A stretch of 64,000 nt of DNA, taken from assembly GCA_030374765.1 (NCBI GenBank), contig JARGXX010000017.1:124001-188000 (forward strand), read 5' to 3'. The position numbers and the translations under genes were made by a program. The notes below the pieces were generated by a model. It was not told the origin of the DNA. It saw only the letters and a program-made list of their open reading frames with translations, and did no database searches. Below are positions 10,835 through 21,988 of this stretch, one piece after another. The stretch is from Agarophyton chilense. Its lineage: Eukaryota; Rhodophyta; Florideophyceae; Gracilariales; Gracilariaceae. Position 1 is the first letter of the stretch, and each line of letters begins with the position of its first letter.

Positions 10835-11227
10835 TCATACTAAGAAATGGGATGTACCCATGAGACCGACTATCGAGGATTCGATCTCCCTGGGGAGTGG
10901 TAATCGCATGCGTCGTTGATATCGCACGAGTTGCGAACGGGGTATCTGAGCTATAGGTTCCCACGTATCCGCTTCCGGAGGAAAACCGTACCAACGGACT
11001 CGATACAGTAATTCTCTGGTATCTTCATGCTCGCCCTGTTCACATATGCCATCAATAATATATTCCTGGGCGTTTCCCAATGCTTTCGCTGTTGGCGCGA
11101 GAATCCTGTTAACAGGTTTGAAACGCCCTAGAGCTGATCCAAGCGTCTCTGTGTTAGCACTCTCAGCGTCGCTAAGCGTTCGCTCGTCGACTAACTGTCG
11201 TTCTGCCCGCAGGGGCAGTGTACTCAT
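10835..11227 (-). CDS. Element C chromodomain segment of pol
   Basis: 130 codons with a chromodomain at residues about 55-105 (LLYRVRWYGF, then ADTWEP), the typical C-terminal extension of Gypsy chromoviruses, which reads histone marks to guide integration. The ATG at 11,227 overlaps the TGA of the integrase ORF (ATGA). The chromodomain is therefore out of frame with integrase by one base, probably a lesion, although coupled translation cannot be excluded. Confidence 0.75.
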   Translation of the reverse strand: MSTLPLRAERQLVDERTLSDAESANTETLGSALGRFKPVNRILAPTAKALGNAQEYIIDGICEQGEHEDTRELLYRVRWYGFPPEADTWEPIAQIPRSQLVRYQRRMRLPLPREIESSIVGLMGTSHFLV

Positions 11228-12906
11228 TCCTTGAGAACCTTTCTCAGATAAGAGCTATCCTGTTTTCCAGGTTCCGTAGAAGCGTACTTCTTGCTACTTC
11301 TCAATTCCATTCGTGGATGAACTTCCTTCGGTTTATCCGATTCTAATCGCTGTTCGGTGGACGATGATGCTTGCACCACGACAGGAGGCGATACCTCTTC
11401 TTCTTCCTGTCCACGAGGGATGGGAGCCGATATCGGCGGAGCAGCGAGTGGCGCTTCACCTGACAATTCAGCTTGAAGCGGCAATGGAGCGTTTTCGCGT
11501 GCACTCGTTTCCAAGTCCTTGGGGCCAAAGTCCAAAACATTTTTACTGCTTTCAGGTTCCATTTCTGTACTTACGAGTGTGCGCGTGCTACGGGGCATAT
11601 CCTGATATTTCGGAAGCTGTCCGTGATTGGCGTACGCAACCGCCGGCGGTGGGAGATCAGGAGCTTTCTCCTCCGCTCGAGCCATTGGTGGCGGTTCAAT
11701 CTCCCCAGAGTCACTTTGGCTTTTGCCTTGACGTTCCGTCGCACTTGCCTCCTTAGTTCTACCAGATATCTGGACTTCCCCTTGCGGGTCAGGCGCGACT
11801 TCAACGCGATCGCGCGATACACGTTCAACGTCCTCACCTGTCTTGATGAGCACTGTGTCTTCATCAAGATCCACCACTTTGAAGGGTCCAGCCGCTATCG
11901 GCAACAACCTATGACAAGATTCTTCCTGTTTGTCCGGTCTTTTAACTCGCACGAAGACGTGACCTCCTACTCGGATTGCCGGATTTCCTCTTCGCCTTCT
12001 GGCGTCATAGTTTCGCTTATAGCGAGCTTGCGTGTTCGATAACTCTTTAGCGGCTTCTTCCGCTCTGTCCTTCAGGTCATTCCTCCATTTCAGATGGTAC
12101 TTAGCCGGGGTCGGCGCATCCAATTCTGTCTCGTCGTCGATCGCAACCGGTAAAGCCGGAGGGTTACGTGAGAGCACGAGGTCGAACGGTGCCGTCTTTG
12201 TAGAGGTATGAACTTGCGTATTGTACGCGTAGCAAGGAGTATCTGTAAAAATATCCCATTCTTTCGGGTGGTCCGCGATGTAGTGTCGCAATGCTGCTAT
12301 CAGCCTGCGGTTGAAACGCTCCACCTGACCGTCGCATTGCGGATGATAGGTCGTGGTAAACACGTTTCGAATGCCCATAATGCGGCAAACATTCTGAAAG
12401 AACTTCGCAACGAATTGCTTCCCATTATCTGATAAGAGAACTTCTGGTTTTCCGTATATAAATACCCAGTGTTTTATAAACGCCTGTGCGAATACGGCTG
12501 CGTTTATCCGCTTCAGCGGCACAGTCCGCACTAGCTTCGAGAAGCGGTCGGTGATTACCAATAGGTAGCGATAACTTCGCCTTGAGCGGATCAATTCCCC
12601 TAAGATGTCGATACTGACGTATTGTAAATGCACTTTCGCCTGGAATAACGTCATCGGTTTCCGCTTCCTGTAAATCTTCACGCGATTCTTTGCACATGTT
12701 GTACATAACCTCACTGTAGCATGGCATTCCATTGCCAAAGTAGGCCGTTGAAAATCTCTTCTTAGAGTCATGAACAACTTCATTCCTCCTGGATGACCAG
12801 ACAGCCTGCTGTAGTGTGCCAGATGGAGTACTCGACTCTTCAAAACGTGTGAAATCACGATTTGATCATGCTTTTCGACATGTCTTAACAGTATTCCTCG
12901 ATTCAC
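11224..12906 (-). pseudogene. Element C integrase
   Basis: 560 open codons. Residues about 20-65 carry the HHCC zinc domain (HLAHY, SGHPGG, CTTCAKN). The DDE core follows with Asp in SIDILGE, Asp in LSDNGKQF and Glu in GQVERFNR. The last 200 residues form a low-complexity Pro/Glu/Ser tail. The frame continues upstream without a stop to 13,087, where a TAA (13,084-13,086) separates it from RNase H, so integrase and RNase H were one polyprotein. Only nonsense changes break this part of pol. Confidence 0.85.
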
Positions 12907-13083
12907 GAGTGAAAAGGGGAGCTCCTCCCCCCCGTTAAGACGAGAGCGTATCGACGCACAAAACGTATCGGCGTGTTGCTCATTGAGGAGCTCAGTGCAC
13001 GAGATTCGCTCGAGTTGAACTGAAGGGTCAGTGTCTGCTAATGCAAGGAACGGGTCTGCATCCGAATAATCATCAAGGGTCTC

Positions 13084-13947
13084 TTATTCCTCTTCTTCAA
13101 AAGATGGTGAATGGGTCTCCATGTAGAAGAAAGGTATCTCTTCATCGATTTCGCCTTGGGTTTCGCCCAGTGTTTTGAGTCGCGATAGCGCGTCAGCTTG
13201 GACATTGGCCAATCCCTTTTTATACTTCCCTTCGAAATCGAATTCAGAAAGGCGTAAGCGCCATCGTGTGAGACGACCAGACTGGTCTGTAATGGACAGT
13301 AACCATCGAAGAGACGAATGATCCGTGTTGACGGTAAAACGTTCTCCTTGGAGATACGGTCGCAATGTGGTTAGAGCCCAAACGACTACAAGGCATTCCT
13401 TTTCTGAAACTGAATACTTCTTCTCAGCTGCGTTCAGCGATCTTGACCAGTAACCAATGGGTTTGCGTTTACCATCAGGGTGTGTTTGAAAAAGGGCACA
13501 CCCTACTTGGTACCCGCTAGAGTCGGTATCCACTGAGTATGGCAGGTTAGGGATGGGCAGCGCCAAGACTGGGGCTGTAATAATCTTTGTCTTCAGCGTG
13601 TCGAACGCGTCCACTTCAGCTTGTCTGAATGGTTCCAGCTGTACTGGTTGTCCTTTACGCAGCTTTGCGTTGAGCGGTGCCGCTATATGCGAGTATCGCG
13701 GCACGAATCGTCGGTAGACGTTGTACAAGCCGAGGAAAGAACGCAATTGCTTCTGTGTCGACGGAGGTTGTACTTCGCGGAGAGCCGCTTTTTGTGTCTC
13801 TTGAATGGAAAGCTGTCCCGGCTTGATCACATGTCCTAAGTACCGGACGGTGCCAGCGAACCATTCGCATTTCTTGAACTTCAAGGTGATACCTGCGCTC
13901 TGTAGTTCTTTGAGGATCTCCTTGACATGCCGTAAATGGCTTTCCAC
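13084..13947 (-). pseudogene. Element C RT thumb and RNase H
   Basis: 287 codons continuing RT (FKKCEWFAGTVRYLGHVI) into RNase H, with the Ty3-type start DTDSSGYQVG, the Glu motif SEKECLVVVWAL and the Asp motif NTDHSSLRWLL. It is in the same frame as the upstream RT palm and the downstream integrase. The TAG at 13,951-13,953 and TAA at 13,084-13,086 are nonsense changes. Confidence 0.85.
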
Positions 13948-13950
13948 ATC

Positions 13951-14723
13951 CTAGGAAAAGATGATCACATCGTCCAAATAAACTAAACAAGTCTTCCACT
14001 TGTATCTTGAGAGCAAGATGTCCAGAGTACGCTGGAAAGTAGCCGGTTCATTCGTTAAGTCAGAGGGCATCCTTTTGAAACGGTAGAGACCGGCGTGACA
14101 CGCAAATGCGGTTTTATCTTGGTATTCTTGTGCTACAGGCACCTGCCAATAGCCAGAGTTGGCGTCTAACGTTGTGAACACGTTCGCTTCTCCTAAGCTG
14201 TCAATACATTCGTCCATTCGAGGCAACGGGTATGTATCTCAACTGTAACTGTGTTCAGTTTTCGATAATCGATACAGAATCGTAAAGAACCATCAGGTTT
14301 TGGAACCAGCACCACTGGTGAGGCCCAAGCAGATTGAGCTGCTTCGATTACTCCTTCTTCCAGCATTTTGCTGATATTCTCCTGCTCGATTTGGCGAGTT
14401 CGCGGTCCCGCTCTGCAGGGTGGTTGGGAGATGGGTCGTAACCCTGGGACCAAATCAATGTAGTGTTCCGTAGCGGAGATCTCTCCTAATTTTCCACTCC
14501 ACATGGATGTATACTTCTTCCGAATAGACCTGATCTTCGTTCTGTAGTGTTCAGACACATGTGCTAAGTCTAGCTCATCGACCAGGCTCTCTGGATCCTT
14601 TGCCGTTTGCAATTGATCTCCAGAAGGAGTTAGCAGTTCTTCGTCTGTGTCACCGACATGGGTTAGTCCCAATACTTCTGCAATAGAAATATGAGTAGGG
14701 AACACCACTGTGGGATAAGGCAA
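13951..14723 (-). pseudogene. Element C reverse transcriptase (frameshifted)
   Basis: The first part, 14,193-14,723, carries the fingers motif SAWASPVVLVPKPDGSLRFC. The second part, 13,951-14,226, carries the palm with YLDD (CLVYLDDVIIFS). The parts are in different frames and overlap, so a small indel lies near 14,230. A stop at 13,951 follows IIFS. Confidence 0.85.
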
Positions 14724-14753
14724 AGCTGTTGCAACAACCTGATTCTTCGGTAT

Positions 14754-15665
14754 CTAATAATCGTTATCGGTGAAGTTACTCACTAGTATCCAAAAGGGGC
14801 TACCAAGATCAACCTGAACAATGCCGTTAGCGACTAGCCATCCATGGGATTCGTACATCCGAGTATTCGGTTTAATTACCACGAGTCCGTGTCGTTCTGT
14901 TCTTACTTGAACCCAAGTTTGGGTTTGCGCCTTCAGCATGGAACTCTTCGCTACTCGAATCCTCGGCGAGACAAGTCCTCGGAATTTACCGTATTCCATA
15001 GATGGTGGAAGTGTAGGTGCTTCAGAGCAACGACGCATTGGCTTGCGAACAATTGGTACCATTGATCCATCATCTAGTTCCACTAGTTTTCTTCTCGGGC
15101 GAATGGCTTCGACAAACTTGTCGCAATAATCATATCCCAGTACCACTGGTGCAGCTAACGTCTTACAGACGATGAAGTCGACTAGGACTACAAAGCGTCC
15201 CAAACGCACCACGACTCGAACTGTTCCCAGTTTCTTCACAAAATTTTTGTTGGCATCCCGGATGTCCGGTAAAGGACCGTATCGAATACGTTCTAAGTCA
15301 GCAGGAGCGAGCTCCGATTCCCGTATAAAGTTCGGACCAGCACCTGTGTCCAGGATAGTCAATCGACGAGATAACAGATTCCTGTCAGAGCCGACGTCGG
15401 CATAGACCTTATAGTTTCTTTTAGACACTACCATGAGGTAACTTTCCCGTTTTGACGGGCAAGTATAACGTCTCCAAGGACGATGTAACTCACAGTCAAA
15501 CTGTACTCGCTTTCCGTCCGGCGGATTGATTCCGTACGGCGGAAATTTGGGAGGCCTCAAGAGAATCTTGGGCTTCCAAGCGCGGGAGCAGGGAGGCGAG
15601 CTCTCCCTGGTCAGCACTACGGGATCGACTAGTGCCGACCCCCTAGGGGCTCCCTCACTTAGTTT
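14754..15665 (-). pseudogene. Element C protease region of pol
   Basis: The open frame enters from the gag stop in the -1 frame (about 15,665) and runs to a TAA at 14,754. A retropepsin active site is visible (ILDTGAGPNFI), followed by a hydrophobic flap-like stretch (VVLVDFIVCKTLAAPVVLG). Element D reads through the equivalent of the 14,754 stop, so this stop is a lesion of C. Confidence 0.8.
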
Positions 15666-17817
15666 TCCGGTTGCACCGGCTTGTTCGCCTCAAAGGCGCC
15701 TCTTCCTACCGGGGTTTTAGGTTGTAACACTTCAGCATTCTGAGCAACTGGCTTGTCCGTCCGGCGCATTGGTGTCTGAGAAAACCAACTTTTGGTTTTC
15801 CAATTCATGCCCGCCGGTACGCGGCTCTTTTCCTCTTCTGAGAGTGCTTCGTAATTCTTCATGATACGACTCAGATCCTTTGCAGGAAGCGTTCATTCTG
15901 CACTCAAATGGTGTTTTTCATAACATGAATAACATATCAAACCGTCACGACGGTTGTTCAACATAGGTTGTGAACGGTATGCCGTGCGAGTATCCAACCA
16001 TTTGGGTTTCCCGTTCTTAAAACCTCCTTGTGGTGGCACCGTGTAGGGACGGTACATAGGGCGAAGGCCCTCCATAGCCATTAAGGCTTCCTCGTCCTGA
16101 GACTCCGAGTGTGGGAGATCCACTGTAGGTACAGAAGAGTCCGTATATTCCATTAAGTGGACCGCCTCCTCATGCGAGTCACTCCCTTTGGGTGCCAACG
16201 ACGAATCTCCTGAGTGCACTGGAGATTCCAGGTGAGGCAGTTTGCTGCGCTGATTAACTCTGGCGGAGATCTTCTCCTTACCCATTGAGGTTCCAAAAGC
16301 CACTTAACAACGGGGGCTACCACGCGCTCTGGCCGGGTCTCCTTCAGCTTTCGCAAACTGAACTAACTCCAAAAAGGAAAAGGAGACTCTTCCATGCTTC
16401 TCTCGGTATCGAGCTACCAACGACTTGATGCTCGGGTACAGCCCGTCGATGTACAAGGTAATCTTGTCCTCCGTCGGGTGGACGTTTCCACAGCGGACTG
16501 AAGCTTTGTTAAGCATTGAGCTGTACTTAGCTTCGCCCTCCTCAGGCTTTTGGGTCACATCCCTTAGGTCCAGGATCGCCTGACGTATCGCGTTTGAACT
16601 CCCGTAACTGCGCAGCAAATACTGCACCGCCTCTGGCCATGAGGTAACGCCGCCTTCATCGGCTGCCAATGATCCGCATACGGAACGATATTGCTCTAAA
16701 GCAAAACCCTTCAGGAAGTGTGGTAAAGACACAAATGCCTGTGGTTCACTCATGTCTAGAGTGTCTGCTTCGGCAACGAATCGAGTGAAAAATTCGATAA
16801 CGAGAATGGGGGTTTCCCATCAAATATTTAATCATGAAGGCCGATCTTCAATCGTTTGATGTGATCCTTCACCTTCGCGGTTTCGCGTCCTGAGCGCTTC
16901 TTGCTCTTCACCTTCAGACGGTAGTACCTGTAATTCAGAACCTTCCGATAAAGCGGATTCGTGCACGGGAGCACCTTCAATCCTCTGTAAGGTGAGCCTT
17001 TTTTTCTCATTAACCACGAAGACGTGTTCTTCTTCCGAGATCGAGACCTTCGATGACCATCATCACTGTCGTCGTCATCTGACTTATCTGAATCATCAGA
17101 ATCATCAGTACTGGAACTGAACCCCTCCGTACTTGACGATTCATCACTCGAATCACGTGCGGACTTCTGCTTCTTACGTCGGGACTTCGACTTCTTCGAA
17201 CGAGCATCCTTCAAAGGAGCTCCTTCCTCTTCCAGCATGACTGGTTGAGCAGCAGTCTGCGCATGAACTGCTGCCTCCAGGCGTTCTAAAAGACGGTTAA
17301 CTCGAGTGAGGACTTCCTCTACATCCACGGTTAAGCCGGGTAGCGCATCGGGCGTATTTCCGTACCTCTCCAGTAGATGCTTCAAATCCTCACGTAGTGT
17401 TTTCACTGATGCAGGGACCTGCTTCCCATCGTCTTGACGAACGAGTGCTTGGTGCGCACTGCGTAATTGTTCGACATCAGCGATAAGAGCAGCGATCTGC
17501 GATTCCAACGCAACCATGCGCACACGCGAAGCGCTTGACTCAGACTTGAGACGACGCACATCCCTATGCAAATCATCCTCTTCTTGAGGTCCTACGACCT
17601 CAGGGTCAACTATGGCTTCTGTGGTGGGCGCGACTGCCGCTGCCACAGGGGCCGGTACATCCGAGAGATCTCGTTCATCATTCACCGAGCGTGAGCGCGA
17701 CATCGCTTGACGATACAGCCGCTCTCCGGCTTCAACAGATGAGGCGAGCCTCGGTTTCGGGGGTGGTCCCGCAGGACCGGGGCGACCAGTACTTGACTGG
17801 CTTCGGGTCTTCGGCAT
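15659..17817 (-). pseudogene. Element C gag (frameshift and stops)
   Basis: It probably starts at the ATG at 17,817 (MPKTRSQS), 215 bp after the LTR. The N-terminal part (to 16,828) has a coiled-coil stretch, then an acidic Ser/Asp run and a basic segment. The capsid-like Gag domain follows in another frame (16,304-16,753: LPHFLKGFALEQYRSVCG). A CCHC knuckle (CYSCYEKHH) ends in TGA at 15,893-15,895 exactly where the fourth zinc ligand, Cys, is expected by comparison with element D. The final gag stop is TAA at 15,659-15,661 after GAA AAC, with pol open in the -1 frame. Confidence 0.8.
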
Positions 17818-18012
17818 CCTAGACCAAACCTGAGTCCAGGTGCGAACCAAATGATGTCTTCGACTTCTCGACCACGTGTTCAACCACGATGAATTCCGCG
17901 ATTGCCGTAGGTGGTTCGATAAACAATAACTGTAGTAATTCCACTTCTTCCAAGTATCGATATCGATTCCACGTTCCAGGAACGAATTGTTCAGTGCAGC
18001 TGACCACAGTGG

Positions 18013-18032
18013 TTCTAAGTCGGGAGACCACT
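18013..18032 (-). other. Element C primer-binding site
   Basis: On the element strand, two bases after the 5' LTR, the sequence TGGTCTCCCGACTTAGAA begins with TGG as expected for pairing with a tRNA CCA end. The same 18 nt occur at the same place in element D (31,810-31,827). The tRNA identity could not be assigned. Confidence 0.75.
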
Positions 18033-18748
18033 TGTAGTATCCGCTCTAACGGAGAGAGCAGACACCTGCGACAGCGTTAGGACTGCCGATGGGTCGCTTG
18101 CGGCGAAGGAAAAGGGGTGGTAGAGCTACAACACCAGCGAGCTGGAAGTGGGGTGTAAGGCCACTACTCGCCAGCGAGGGTGAACAGTGCAACTGTAAAA
18201 CGTTGAGGGAACGTAGGTACGAGACGGCTCGTGAAGTGGTTGGGGGCTGAGTATCTATTATAGCTCGTCCGGATCTCCGGTTAAGGAATCCTAAGCGAGG
18301 AACAGGATAGTCATGATGCCCATGTTGTCTCCTTTACTTGGAGTCGGCGCTCACCTCTGGTACACTATATACTGTGTACCAGGGTGAGTGCCCAAATAAA
18401 TATATGAATAATACCCAGTGGTCAGCCACTTAGCCAAACCACTGTATGGGTATGGTCCCTAATGGACGTCTAGCTACAAAGGGTAGTAAAGCCGTCCACG
18501 TGGATCGCCACTACATGCGCCGTTGCCAATATGGCATTCCCCTAGGAAGGGTTGCAACTATGCGCGCGCCGTGGTAAGCCACTCGACCCATGACGCCACG
18601 TGTTCCACTAAGACATTCTGCCTCTAGGCATCCTATGCGGGATGCCGTTTCATATCACAATGCTGATGATAACACTCACTTATGAGTTCCGACCGCGACT
18701 TCGCGAAAAACCAACCTATCGGATTCCCCGACATAGTAGAAAACTACA
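18033..18748 (-). repeat. Element C 5' LTR (right copy, 716 bp)
   Basis: It is bounded by TGTAGT and ACTACA. It is longer than the partner because the partner carries a deletion. Confidence 0.9.
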
Positions 18749-19271
18749 GTTTGGCGTAATTCTATTTGATCTTAGAGGCTTGTTGTTTTTCTTAAAATGA
18801 AATATGGTTGTCACTGCCGCTGTCTAGCACGACTTCTTATTCGGCAGACTAATATGTAGCTCGGCACCTTCCACGTGATCGATCAGCCTGTGATCTATTT
18901 TTCTGCATTCCTTTTGATCTTCTACGAGTTTCAAGTAATTTTTTGGTCCAATTGTGTAACTATGTTTACTAAAAATTCGCCGATAGGACCAGCTATCGTT
19001 CCCCATCAGGGCATCGTGGAACACTTATCCGGTCCGGTCGCCTTGACGTGCTTCCAGGCCCTCAATTTAAACGCAGTCTTACTCATAACGTGTGTACAAA
19101 AGTTCACCCTCACTGAGCTGGTCGTCAGTCATACATGTCTCGAGTGAGCTGCAACCCGGTCATATCTGTGATTGAGATCTGTCAAAACAACCGTACTCAA
19201 GGGAATTGTGGAACATCAACCTGATTGTTAACCGACGTAAAAGCCCTAAAGTTTCTGTCATCTATACAATT
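18749..19271. other. Interval between element C and the transposase relic
   Basis: No gene is recognised. Positions 18,989-19,024 resemble the inverted complement of 35,260-35,294 (about 29 of 36 bases), a possible end repeat of the decayed DNA transposon lying between them. Confidence 0.4.
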
Positions 19272-20986
19272 TTAATTACCAACGGAAAAATCAAAGACCA
19301 AATTATGAGTGTTTGCGAGCGCGGGATCTAAATTATGCATTTCTAACAACGCCATAGCCGCCTCTTTCGTGTTATTCTCTTTGTTCCTTTCAGCACGGCT
19401 CTCGGTCTCAACATCTTGTTTGATGTCCATCAATCGCTTTCTAAATGTTAGCGATCCCTCTCTGCCATCCGTTCCTGGTTGAGAGGAGAGAGCTGCAGCG
19501 TTGTCGGACTTCCGCTTCTGATTTTGGTGGGAATCAGTCAGAACACCGAAACAAAGAACTTTATACCTTATGTTCACACCTATATTGATTGTGGCTGCCA
19601 CTTTTGCGTTACGAGCAATTTTTTTGGCAGCTCTTCTCTTTTAAAGTGCTTTATGCTTCTGCCAACGTTTCAGAGCAGCAGTATCCTGCCATTTGCCCCA
19701 TTCGATCGCTGCTATATATCTTTTTGGTTGCCATTCTTTTGCGAGCTCTATCTTCTTTTCGGCAAGTTTTTTGGCCTCTTCAGCTTTTTGCTCGCGAGCC
19801 TCTATCAGTTGGCGATGTGTGAGGTATGCTGCTGAGGCACGGATTGGAAACAGAAGCGCTGCGGTTTGCTACTCTGTATTTGAGAAGACGCTTTGATAAA
19901 GATGTATGTAGTATAGTAAGCTACACCAAGGAGGTAATGATGCCACGTGATGGACCTGGATGGTTGCCGGCATGCGCCGTGTACTACAGTGGTTTAGTTA
20001 GGAATTAGTATAGCTTTTCGTAAATTTAGTATTAGATAGATAGGGTTGAGTAGATAGGGAGATGCATCTCAAGTGCACCTCTCCGTGGCCACGTGGCGAA
20101 GAGCGCCACCGGGTGGCTGGTGAGATATATATCTTCACCAAGCTTGGCCACCGCGGTCACTATTGTAAAGGTAAGCACCTGCTACTAGACTACTTTACCC
20201 TTTTTGGTTTCTACAGTCGACAATAAAGGCAATTCTAGTGTCCTTACGGTTTACGGACCCGCGTTCGTTGTGCATCACCGTCTACCAACGTGGTTCCAGT
20301 GTGCCCGCCGTTCCTGTTGCACCCTTCAGTAGCTGGTGCTGCCACACCTCATAGATATCCTCAGTCTCCTCCTTCTAGGTCGGGGACATCCAGTGCTCCC
20401 TAGAACATTCAGGTCTCACATTCTCTTGCTACCGTTTGGTTTATACCACACACCGTCTCCACATGTGTGATTTTTCGTCGGCTTTACATGCTTTGAGAAC
20501 TTTTTTTGTCACCAAAATTGCTCTTCTTGTGCCTCTTTTTGCCCAAGTAAGGAATCGGAAATCCATCGGCCATAAACTGGCTGCTACAAACGTCTCTTTA
20601 ACAATCTGTTTAATCAACGCCTTATATCCCAGAATCGCAATTTTCAATAGGTTTCCCACATCAGAAAAGTCTATACTTGCAAACGAATTGAAAAGATCGC
20701 AAGTCTTTCTAATCCTTCGTTGAAATGTGCGATTAATGCTGTCTTCACAATCTTGAAGAAACGGAAAAGTATGTACAGGACTCTGAATAACTCCAATATT
20801 AAACACCAGGGTCTTACTCAGCCATTGGAAACCACACCTAGATCTGTGGCCGTAAAAAAGAAGCATAATATGTTCATGTGGTTTTGAATTTCGTTATGAG
20901 TGAACGACAGTATGATTCATGACATAGCCAATGGTTGTTGCGGTCATCGATCCATTTTCAGTTTCTCATTTCGAAGCCCTGTGGTG
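19272..20986 (-). pseudogene. DDE transposase relic, C-terminal part
   Basis: On the minus strand, 20,441-20,866 encodes a segment like the end of a DDE_1 (pogo/jerky-type) transposase: LLFYGHRS corresponds to the family's L-L-x-D-G-H-x-S and QSPVHTFPFLQDCE to the P-x-H-T-x-x-L-Q-P-L-D motif. Both catalytic-motif Asp positions are altered. The tail, 19,272-19,830, gives a charged coiled-coil-like region (KLAEKKIELAKEWQ) typical after the catalytic domain. About 0.5 kb between 19,905 and 20,430 is foreign to the gene. The N-terminal half lies beyond elements D and the solo LTR at 33,450-34,255. Confidence 0.6.
19905..20430. repeat. Possible insertion in the transposase relic
   Basis: This segment separates two parts of the transposase relic and has LTR-like content (TATATATC at about 20,125, AATAAAG at about 20,223), but no target duplication or clear ends were found. 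Its identity is uncertain. Confidence 0.25.
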
Positions 20987-20991
20987 ATCCA

Positions 20992-21907
20992 TGTGGAGCA
21001 AAACCCGGCGACGGGAAGTGCTCTCAAGGTGTTCGAAGCCTTGCTCCCTGGGGGAGGCAGACTCAGAGACAGAGCCCTCCGTTCCACCCGTAGTGTGGGG
21101 TGTAACTCCCACGGGGGATTCCGGCAGTACCGACGGAGGTGAGGGGTAGAAACCGTTGGATCGGGAATGGGTATGGGTATCCCAAAGAATGGGGGAATAT
21201 CCGGCGAAGAGGAAAAATGGGGCGAGGGTCGAGCACTAACAGGCACCGGACCCGAGAACCAGAAAAGGGGCGAAACAACAAAAGAAACCCAATACAGGGG
21301 CGAAAACCTGTCCTCGAAAGGAAACACAAAAAGCACGCAACAAGTAAGCAGAACCCCCACGGGGTATCCTGCACGCAGGTCGTCTGAGCGGTCCCAAGGG
21401 GGTGGTTGCACGGAACCCAAACGTGGGCACTCTCCAAGTGGAGTCGTGTCCCTACGCAGGCGTTGCTAACCAGAGCCCGTTCCGGGTTGTAAGGCCGAAA
21501 CGATGGCGACGAAGAACCTCTAAAGGTATCGAAGACCAACCTTGGTTACCATTTACTTTGAGCTTCGGAGTGTCAGATCTCATCTCCCTAAGTAGGGCCC
21601 ACTAACTAAACTTTACAGTAGTTCACACCTGCTCAGGGCCATACACGTGGAGATCCCACTGTCAGGGCCCAAAAGTCCAACGTTCTAACAAATATCCGAA
21701 AATCGGTGCCAAAATTTAGCCACGTGTATCACGGGGCCAATCCAACCATGGGCCATCCGAATTGTCACTTCATAGGCGAACTCTAACCAGAAAACAGTGC
21801 CACCTCATCACACCTTAGAGGGGATCATAGTCATAACCCTCGGAGGGTTCAATCCTCATTCTATGAGTTGCATCTTCAAGTATCCCCTAACTGGGCGTTG
21901 CTCTACA
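20992..21907 (-). repeat. Element D 3' LTR (left, 916 bp)
   Basis: It starts TGTGGAGC and ends GCTCTACA; the partner starts TGTAGAGC, so one terminal base has changed here. Short ORFs within the LTR are the same in both copies and look non-coding. Confidence 0.95.
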
Positions 21908-21923
21908 TCTCCCCCTCCTTAAG
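21908..21923 (-). other. Element D 3' polypurine tract
   Basis: The element strand reads CTTAAGGAGGGGGAGA next to the 3' LTR. Near-identical tracts lie inside the element at 25,426-25,441 and 28,585-28,600. Confidence 0.85.
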
Positions 21924-21988
21924 ACGAGAAAGAACATTCCGAGCCGCGGGTGTCTCGCTATCCGTTCACTATATATACTTCTCTCCCA

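Larger units (their letters stand above)
9708..18748 (-). mobile_element. Element C: chromodomain Ty3/Gypsy retrotransposon
   Basis: A 9.04-kb element on the minus strand has LTRs at 9,708-10,332 (3') and 18,033-18,748 (5'), a PBS next to the 5' LTR and a polypurine tract next to the 3' LTR. Gene order is gag, protease, RT, RNase H, integrase, chromodomain. Lesions seen are a gag frameshift at about 16,805-16,830, stops at 16,304 and 15,893, a stop at 14,754, a frameshift near 14,230, and stops at 13,951 and 13,084. The LTRs have diverged visibly and the left one lacks about 95 bp. No target duplication is found: the left flank (TGTGG) is inside element A while the right flank (GTTTG) does not continue A, so the locus was rearranged after insertion. 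Confidence 0.9.

Noticed and set aside
19909-19996. Short segment bounded by TGTAGTA and TACTACA
   Set aside because: It looks like a mini-element with inverted ends, but no target duplication is present and the ends are only 7 bp, so chance is likely.
20944-21539. ORFs of up to 158 codons inside the element D LTR, repeated at 31,812-32,377
   Set aside because: They overlap each other in several frames and lie in LTR sequence; they are duplicated because the LTRs are duplicated, not because they are genes.
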